The notes under the pieces were generated by a model. It was not told the origin of the DNA and searched no databases. It saw nothing but the letters and a program-made list of their open reading frames with translations. Made by a program: the position numbers and the translations under genes. A DNA stretch of 64,000 nucleotides from Aquarana catesbeiana (lineage: Eukaryota > Chordata > Amphibia > Anura > Ranidae). Below, in pieces: positions 56,613-64,000 of this stretch. Where the stretch lies: NCBI RefSeq assembly GCF_042186555.1, contig NC_133325.1:293080109-293144108 (forward strand). Direction: 5' to 3'. The stretch's first letter is position 1, and every line of letters begins with the position of its first letter.

Positions 56613-57161
56613 ATACTCTGTATAAGAGGACATCTAAAGGTTTTTTGAAGTGGTTGACACTCTCAGCTAGTACCACTTTCTGCTAGAACTCTTTCCGCAA
56701 TCTAAGATTAAACCTCTTTTCTCCTAAAATCGTGGCTATGTGTCCTCTTTAGGGACCTTGGATAATCAACTGAATAGGCATATCCAGCCTGATGTCTACC
56801 ATTGTAGAATAATAAAAATCTGATATTACAAAAACTCATATCTGAGGTATGATGTCTGTGCTACCATGACAAAGTCTAAATGTATTTAAACCAGACGATG
56901 ACCAGACAAAAATGTATGCTTTAATAACATATGGTCTATGATGCTGTTAACTCTTTCAATGTCAGGTCCATATGGCTTACAGACTTACAGAACTGCTTCC
57001 AGCTGGCCAGGTCCATACCCCATACGGACCTCACATTCCTCCTTGTGTTATAAGCTCATGGTCACTTCAGTTAATTATATCAGAATTGTTCAGCAGACTC
57101 TGCTGAACAAAACAATACCTCTGATTAGCTGATTAGCTATTCCCCCATAAAGGTGCCCACC
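56613..57161 (+). repeat. 550-bp direct duplication, left copy
   Basis: Matches 60479-61030 almost base for base, from ATACTCTGTATAAGA to CCCATAAAGGTGCCCACC. It includes about 330 bp of flanking DNA and the first 210 bp of the TTAA element that starts at 56947, so the duplication happened after that element arrived. Confidence 0.9.
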
Positions 57162-59391
57162 ACCACCATTGCCACCGCTAGTACACTGACATTTCTCCCT
57201 GCTTTAACCTAAAATACACCCCTTCCCTGCCTCACTAATCCCTGCAGCACCTCATTAACTCTCTACACTAACCCCCCCCACACCCCTGCACCGAACCTGC
57301 TCACCCCTGCCCCCCTGCACAACCGATCCTCCCCTGTAGCTTGTGGCTTCCCTCAGGAGGGAGCACAGGAGGGAGCCTGGATTGCTCGTTGTCAGGATGG
57401 AGAGCAGGAGGGTGCTGGTAAACATGTGTTTACCAGACCTCTTCCTTTCCTTGAGGAACATAGTGGATGTTTAGCTGTATGTTTAGCTGTCATGGTTTAG
57501 CTGTATGTTTAGCTGTCACGGTGGCATTGTAAACATTCCATAAGCATTGCAACATTGCATTCTTAAACATTGCAGCTGAGCCTGCAGAGAAAGGGACTAA
57601 AAAAAATTTGTAAAATAAAAATAAAAATCATAGTAAAGGTAGATTTAGACATGCGTCCAAATCGCCCTTGCCTCTGAAGCCTGAGGCTAGGCTCCAGAGG
57701 CTACTGACAAGTGGTGATGAAGTGATGCAATGCCTCCTCCTCGCCTGTTTTTTGCCAACAAATGCGCCAGAGCATTTGCAACACTTTCCCATTTTAATGG
57801 GTAGCTTTCGGCAGACGGCATCGCTACAAGTCAGGTCAACTTTGCCATGGGCGCAAAGCATCAAAGCATCATGCCCCATTATGTAAACACCCTCATCCGC
57901 TGTCTATTGCAGCTTGAGGGGTGTGATTGGTGGGTGGCAGAAAGGCAGCTCAGTCATGCATTAATACCACCCCCCAACCATAAGTCTAAACAAAGCCTAA
58001 GACCTTGTTCATGTGGGGCTACTACTACAGGGCCGTGTTTAGCTGCAGAGGGATGCAAAGGTTTTCCGTGCATCTCCATGCAGGCAGTCCCATTAATGTA
58101 ATTTGGGACACAGCAGCTGCACAGGAATACACAGGTGTTTTGTGCATTCCTGTGCAGGCAGTCCTATTCATGTCAATTGAGATGTAGCAGCTGCAAGGAC
58201 ACAGCCACTTCTCACATCTTGACATCCGTGTGGGTGCATGTCTCTGAACTCACAGTGTCTGCATTTCGGTCCATGCACCTAAACCCACATGGATGTCAGA
58301 TCTGTCCTTGCAGCTGCTGCATCCCATTTTACATGAATAGGATTGCCTGCACATTGATGCACACCCCACTAAACAAGTCATTAGTAGGAATTTAGGAAAA
58401 ATTAAGTAAGTTAAATTGTGCTTATGCGTGCAAAAAGGATTTTAGTGTTTTTTTTAGTGAAAATAGTGATTTGATAAACATTTGCGCAAAAATCGCAGGG
58501 CCTTAAAAATCAGTAGCACCATCTTTTTATTCTACTAGTCATGAGCTTTCTGAAAATATATGGTTTGAGGGGTCTTTTACAAACTCTGAAAGTTGTAAGT
58601 GAAAAACGAAAACCTCCAGATTTTTTTAGAAATTTTGGGGTATGTTCGAATTTCACCATTTTGCAAAAAGGCGCAATTTAAAATTCTCAAATATTTGTTA
58701 TTTATTAACTCAACACAGGTTAAGCTTTTATATTTAGTAGGAATTTAGCAAGAATGTTGTCAAATTTGCTGTGTTTTTATCTGCTACTCTGCTAATAATG
58801 ATTTTAGTGTATTTTTTGTGAAAATAAAAATTTAATAAACATTTTTTGCAAATACCACGGGGCCTTAAAAATCAGTAGCACCTTCTCTCTCTATAGGTCA
58901 TATGCTTTCAGAAAATATATGGTTTGGGGGGGGGGTCTTTCACAAATTCTGAAAACTGGAAGGGAAAAATGAAAACCTTCAGATTTTTAGAGAGATGTGG
59001 ATGTTTACATTTTTGCATTGGTTTGAATTTAAAAGTTACAAATATTTGTTATTTAGTAACTCATTATAGGTTAAGCTTTTATATTTAGTAGGAATTTAGC
59101 AGGCATTTTGTAAAATTAGCTGTGTTTTTTTCTGGTAATAATGGTTTTAGTGTATTTTTAGCAAAGATAATGTTTTGATAAGTATTTGCCCAAATATCAT
59201 CTGGCCTTAAAAATCAGTAGCACCTTCTTTTTATACTCCTGGTCCTGTGCTTTCAGAAAATATATGGTTTGGGGGTCTTTTACAAACTCTGAAAGCTATA
59301 AGTAAAAAATAGAAAAAACAAAGGAAAAATTGCAAAAATGGTCCGGCCAGCTGATTTTAAAAATGGAGCGCAGGGCCTTGCAATGAAAAGG
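56951..59391 (+). mobile_element. TTAA-flanked non-autonomous element with internal tandem repeats
   Basis: TTAA at 56947-56950 and 59392-59395. Ends CTCTTTCAATGTCAGG and, in reverse, CCTTTTCATTGCAAGG, twelve of sixteen positions alike. The interior has no transposase. The right third is three tandem copies of a unit of about 330 bp. The middle (about 57640-58380) contains shorter imperfect repeats around GCAGCTGCA. Confidence 0.65.
58390..59345 (+). repeat. Three tandem units of about 330 bp
   Basis: Each unit repeats TTTAGTAGGAATTTAG, GGCCTTAAAAATCAGTAGCA, CTTTCAGAAAATATATGGTT and CTTTTACAAACTCTGAAAG. The third unit ends in AAAAATGGTCCGGCCAGC, leading to the terminal repeat of the host element. 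Confidence 0.85.
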
Positions 59392-59395
59392 TTAA

Positions 59396-60478
59396 ACCAC
59401 CATGCTAATTTTTTATGCAACACAATTTCCACCCTTTCAAAACAGAAACAAAAATATCATTACAGGTTTGTTAGGTTTTCATGCATTTTAGTTTACATCA
59501 TACACACATCATTGTACAATGTACATTTAATATACACATTATATTAGACCAAAATCTAGTACATTCTCTTTTTACACTAACCCCCTCTCAAAGATCATGA
59601 CATGTAAATCATGTACATCAACATCAGGGAAAAGCAAAATCTCATTTTAAGCTGTGTATTATCACTAACATTTTAGTTTGACTAGGGGATCTTCACACTG
59701 GGATGATTGAAAAATCATATGTCAAGTAAATGAAAACTATACAGCTATCAAAATGATACAACTTGTCAAACAGTCTTCTCAACTGACACTTTTTAAGCAT
59801 TAATACTGTCTATATTAGCTGTCTTTCTGACAGTAAATTGCAGGGTGCTCAGATGAAGAGTATTAAGACTTCATACTTTTTCTAACAGTTCTAAACAAAC
59901 TTCCTTAGAGCTTGTGAGGTTAAACACTGGCTTGTTAGATGTCTAACTGCTTGTCTAGTCAGTAGAGGACAGAATCTTGGCAGATCCTACCTCCTTTTGA
60001 GATGATGTGTAACAACTGAGAAGGTTAAAGAAACTGTGTAAAAGGTAAAGTATAATTTATTTCAGTACTATTGTAGAGCTTAGATGTTGATTGATATTAA
60101 ATATCCAAAGAGATTTTTAATGTGAATGGCAACTCTCATAAGACTTTTAATTAGTGATATGTTCAAAAGTTTCAGCTATAAATTTAATAGAACATAAAGA
60201 CTTTTTGTATTGCACAGGAAGTATTTTTTTAATTATATTTCTTCTATTTGTTCCTACTGTTGATGAACTACACTAAGGGTATTTCTGCTTTATTGTCTGA
60301 AGTGGTTGAAAATTGGGTAATGGGTATAGATTTTTACAAAAAATCAGCCTAAGGCAGTTCAACTTTTTATTTTTTTTATTTTGGTTTTGATACAGTAGAG
60401 AAGGGATGGTAAGATCTCTTCACACTTCCAGTTCTACTGTCAGCAGTCAGTTGGAAATCCCTCTCGATAGGAACTAAC
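59396..60478. other. AT-rich spacer, nothing recognised
   Basis: No domain, terminal repeat or array is seen. It lies between the TTAA element and the second copy of the 550-bp duplication. Confidence 0.5.
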
Positions 60479-61030
60479 ATACTCTGTATAAGAAGACATC
60501 TAAAGGTTTTTTGAACTGGTTGACGCTCTCAGCTAGTACCACTTTCTGCTAGAACTCTTTCAGCAATCTAAGGTTAAACCTCTTTTCTCCTAAAATCGTG
60601 GCTATGTGTCCTCTTTAGGGACCTTGGATAATCAACTGAATAGGCATATCCAGCCTGATGTCTACCATTGTAGAATAATAAAAATCTGATATTACAAAAA
60701 TTCATATCTGAGGTATGATGTCTATGCTACCATGACAAAGTCTAAATGTATTTAAACCAGACGATGACCAGACAAAAATGTATGCTTTAATAACATATGG
60801 TCTATGGTGCTGTTAACTCTTTCATTGTCAGGTCCATATGGCTTACAGACTTACAGAACTGCTTCCAGCTGGCCAGGTCCGTGCCCCATACGGACCTCAC
60901 ATTCCTCCTTGTGTTATAAGCTCATGGTCACTTCAGTTAATTATATCAGAATTGTTCAGCAGACTCTGCTGAACTAAACAATACCTCTGATTAGCTGATC
61001 AGAGTTATTCCCCCATAAAGGTGCCCACCC
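60479..61030 (+). repeat. 550-bp direct duplication, right copy
   Basis: Second copy of 56613-57161. It includes TTAA (60813-60816) and the first 210 bp of the element family starting at 56951, then breaks off at CCCACC and is followed by unrelated C-rich sequence. Confidence 0.9.
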
Positions 61031-61081
61031 CCGCCCCGCCGAAAAAAACATTCCCCTCTGGGTAAGCTATGTGCAAGGATT

Positions 61082-61570
61082 TTAACCACTTAAGGACCGA
61101 GCCTCTTTCTGAGATTTGTTGTTGACAAATTAAAAACTTTTTTTTTGCTACAAAATTACTTAGAACCCCCAAACATTATTATACCCTCAAGAATAAAATG
61201 GCGGTCGTTGCAATACTTTCTGTCACACCGTATTTGTGCAGCGGTCTTTCAAGCTCACTTTTTTTGGAAAGAATACACTTTTTTGAATTAAAAAATAAGA
61301 CAACAGTAAAGTTAGCCCAATTTTTTTTATATTGTGAAAGATAACGTTACGCCGAATAAATTGATACCCAACATGACACGCTTCAAACTTGCGCCCACTT
61401 GTGGAATCGCGACAAAATTTTACCCTTCAAAATCTCCATAGGCGACGTTTAAAAAATTCTACAGGTTGCATGTTTTGTGTTACAGAGGAGGTCTAGGACT
61501 AGAATTATTGCTCTCGCTCTACCGATCACAGCGATACCTCACGTGTGTGGTTTGAACACCGTTTTCATAT
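61082..61570 (-). mobile_element. TTAA MITE fragment, relative of the 9603-26597 element
   Basis: Starts TTAACCACTTAAGGACCGAG. Read on the minus strand it contains ATTGCAACGACCGCCATTTT, GTGAGCTTGAAAGACCGCTG and CTATGGAGATTTTGAAGGG, matching 10200-10580 and 26412-26590 across the Harbinger junction. Its right part is cut by the foldback element starting at about 61575. Confidence 0.8.
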
Positions 61571-61574
61571 GCGG

Positions 61575-63334
61575 GAAACCACAGACAACTACAAATGGGA
61601 TCACCCGAGAAGAACTGTTGATATGGGGTATAGACAAATTGATCCTCTATTAGTTTTGCGGATTGAAACCGCTTCCTTAGGAGGAACTGTCTATAAAACA
61701 AAAAATACAATAAAATATACAATAATTACATCATCAGAAACATGATATACAGCAAACATTATAGTAGAGAGAACTGCTCACCCAGAAGATCATATACTGG
61801 TCTGTACCCAGACCGCCAAGAAAATTCCCCCCGCGAGATGGTATCCTACAAACCATTTCTGTAGGGTTTTTTCTTCCCTTTCCCTCCCCCCCATTTCCCC
61901 CTCCCCCTCACCCCACCCTTTTTCTTGCATCTTAATTTGGGCAATTGTTTGTTTGTTTTAATCTCTCTGTAGTCATTTTGTACCCCAAACAATATGATTG
62001 ACCCAGGTGATTGATATATCCTGCAAACCAGCATGTTGCAAAACGTTTGGGCATCTTAACTTAGTGATGTTTTGGGGACAGTATTGTTCCATTATTTATT
62101 TGTATCTACATTATTACTATATCATGCCTTTTATTATACTATTATTATTATTTTTTATTTTCGTTTTTTGTTTCTTTCTCCTGTACAGATCTGCTCCCCC
62201 AGTGATTGGTACGATCGTGGGCAGCTTTGGTTCTCCCCCATAGAGGCAGACGTGTGTCTCCCCTGGTGAGAAGGCTCCTTATTGCCTTCTCTACTTGCCA
62301 CAATCTTGCCTGAGCGTCATGCCCTTAGACTGATCGCGGTAAACTTGCGCAGTAACACCGGATCGCGCACCTGCGCAGTGCGGGGAAACTGACCCAGTGA
62401 CGTCAGACGCCCCCACTGGTGACATGTCCTTGACGTGCATGGGTTGGGGAGCATACTTAACAGGTCCCTCAGACCCGTCTGGTGCGCGGTACATCCCTGA
62501 TCCCAGGGGTGGCATGCTGGTCGATGTGGAGTCCAAGGTAAGATCCAACCGCGTTTATCTGCAGCTTACCATTGTCCCTGATCGCACTTATTTGACAGTC
62601 TGACTAATTTCCCCCACAGGTTGTACTACTTTACAGTGCCCTCTGACTGGAAAGCCATAGGCATTGTCTGTTACAGGGTTTACACCTTCCCTGCCTCGTT
62701 TTGGCTGTGTCCTCTCCTTGGTGTCTCCTCCGTTCAGCTTGATTAACTACCACCCCTGGCAATGTGTCATTTGTATAGTACTTGCTGGTGAGTTTTTTCT
62801 GTTCATTCCAGTGCACATTGGTCCTCTCCCTTCCCTCCTTCCCCCCCTCCCCCCACCCTCTCCCCCCCTTTCCCCCCCCCCTTCTTTCCCCCCTCCCTTG
62901 CCTTCCTTTCCTTTCCCCCCTCTCCAATTGCACTACCTTAGGGCCTTAGGTTGTACTATTCGGTGTCCTCTCACCCCCCATGGGCCCTTTATAATAAATC
63001 CTATTGGTCCCTGTACTCACCATCACTTTATTTATCCTTAACTAGACGTGGCCTTGTACAATCTCCCACATCGGCCGTGGGGGAATTTTCTTGGCGGTCT
63101 GGGTACGTACCAGTATATGATCTTCTGGGTGAGCAGTTCTCTCTACTATAATGTTTGCTGTATATAATGTTTCTGATAATGTAATTATTGTATATTTTAT
63201 TGTATTTTTTATTTTATAGACAGTTCCTCCTGAGGAAGCGGTTTCAATCTGCGAAACTAGTAGAGGATCAATTTGTCTATACCCCACATCAACAATTACC
63301 TCTCGGGTGATGCCATTAGCAGTTGTCTGTGGTT
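61575..63334. mobile_element. Foldback element with arms of about 260 bp
   Basis: The left arm (61575-61838) and right arm (63068-63334) are inverted repeats with a small number of differences, sharing GAAACCGCTTCCT, GGAACTGTCTATAAAA and GAGAGAACTGCTCACCCAGA. Between them lie about 1.2 kb with a pyrimidine tract, a CpG-containing segment (about 62310-62500) and no recognisable transposase. It inserted in, or rearranged with, the TTAA MITE at its left. Target duplications were not resolved. Confidence 0.75.
62815..62925 (+). repeat. C/T-only tract of about 110 bp
   Basis: Almost uninterrupted pyrimidines (runs such as TTCCCCCCCTCCCCCC) inside the foldback element. A second, shorter tract is at 61869-61920. 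These mirror-rich tracts can form triplex DNA; whether they matter to the element is unknown. Confidence 0.85.
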
Positions 63335-64000
63335 GAATTGTATCTTCTGTCTTCTGTATATGTTCGTTCATATGTATTAAAATTGATATTTTTATATTAA
63401 AAATGTGTTTGTGTATCAGTACCGAGATAGTCCAGTACAATCTACTCGATGGGTACATATCCATGGTCAGCCACAGCAATTGTCCCAATAGACCCTTCTT
63501 GTTTTCCTTTTACATATTAATTTTGATGATGGTAGGCAATACTCATTAAATTCACAGACTTCTGGGAAAGTCAGTGAGCCAATCACACACAGAACACTTT
63601 CAGGTAGCCATATTGCATTGCATTTTACAGAAAATTACAAAGCTGAAGACCGAAAATGAACAGTATTTCTAATAGCATTCAATGACAATATGACTTGAGT
63701 CGCAATTGTATACGCTATATTATTATTTATTTTTTATTTGTTATTTTTTTCCCACGAAAGTGGATTTACCCTTTAAGGTTCTCAGGAAGAGTTTTTCATA
63801 CTGATAGAACTTTATTCTATGCTGCAGTTATGAACTAGCAGCATGCAGCTTTGCAAACTCTTAGTTCAGAAACTGGGCTGTCACTGACAGCCACAAGTCC
63901 CAGAAAAATGATTGGAAATGAATCAGCATGGTTCCTAATTATGTGATCACCATGACAGTAAATTTTAGTGTTAACAAACAAACCTTTCCAGCCTGCAGGT
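63335..64000. other. AT-rich flank, nothing recognised
   Basis: No domain-bearing frame, terminal repeat or tandem array is seen to the end of the window. Confidence 0.5.

Noticed and set aside
62631..63041. Open frames of 100-125 codons on both strands over 62.6-63.0 kb
   Set aside because: They follow a pyrimidine-only tract (Pro/Ser/Phe or Gly/Arg/Glu runs) and have no domain.

Overview
This window looks like intergenic DNA from a large, transposon-rich vertebrate genome, most likely a frog and probably a ranid. I found no convincing host gene exon, tRNA, rRNA or CRISPR. The frog assignment is inference from the TE mix (three-gene PIF/Harbinger, L1/Tx1-type LINEs, a sushi-like chromovirus, Tc1, piggyBac with TTAA-flanked derivatives, hAT elements, foldbacks); no host gene confirms it. 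Nearly every coding segment is a decayed transposon gene.

Layout. 0.98-8.8 kb: Harbinger copy 1, with a MADF gene (-), a Myb/SANT-like gene (+) and a two-exon DDE transposase (-), plus a 900-bp foldback in the transposase intron. 8.8-9.6 kb: a hAT transposase fragment. 9.6-26.6 kb: a TTAA-flanked element split by Harbinger copy 2, which is a mirror image of copy 1. Its transposase intron carries two L1-like LINEs, one 5'-truncated and one near full length, inserted at exactly the same 17-bp target. 27.5 kb: a second copy of about 200 bp of the hAT fragment. 31.2-36.6 kb: a Ty3/Gypsy chromovirus with 5-bp target duplications. 38.1-48.2 kb: a piggyBac element with a readable but ruined transposase. 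It has been invaded by its own non-autonomous relative, by a Harbinger MITE, and by a hAT element filled with a roughly 1.8-kb minisatellite. 48.8-50.4 kb: Tc1/mariner. 51.7-55.1 kb: a non-autonomous hAT containing a solo-LTR-like insert and a piggyBac-type MITE. 56-64 kb: more TTAA-flanked elements, a 550-bp direct duplication and a foldback with arms of about 260 bp.

Working relationships. In the Harbinger, the transposase would cut and join, while the Myb/SANT-like and MADF proteins are probable DNA-binding partners. Each Harbinger copy serves as an empty-site control for insertions in the other. The 38-48 kb piggyBac shares termini with the short TTAA elements at 27.2, 38.1, 40.8 and 53.8 kb and is their likely source family. 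All boundaries were read by eye from terminal repeats, target duplications and comparison between copies in the window.
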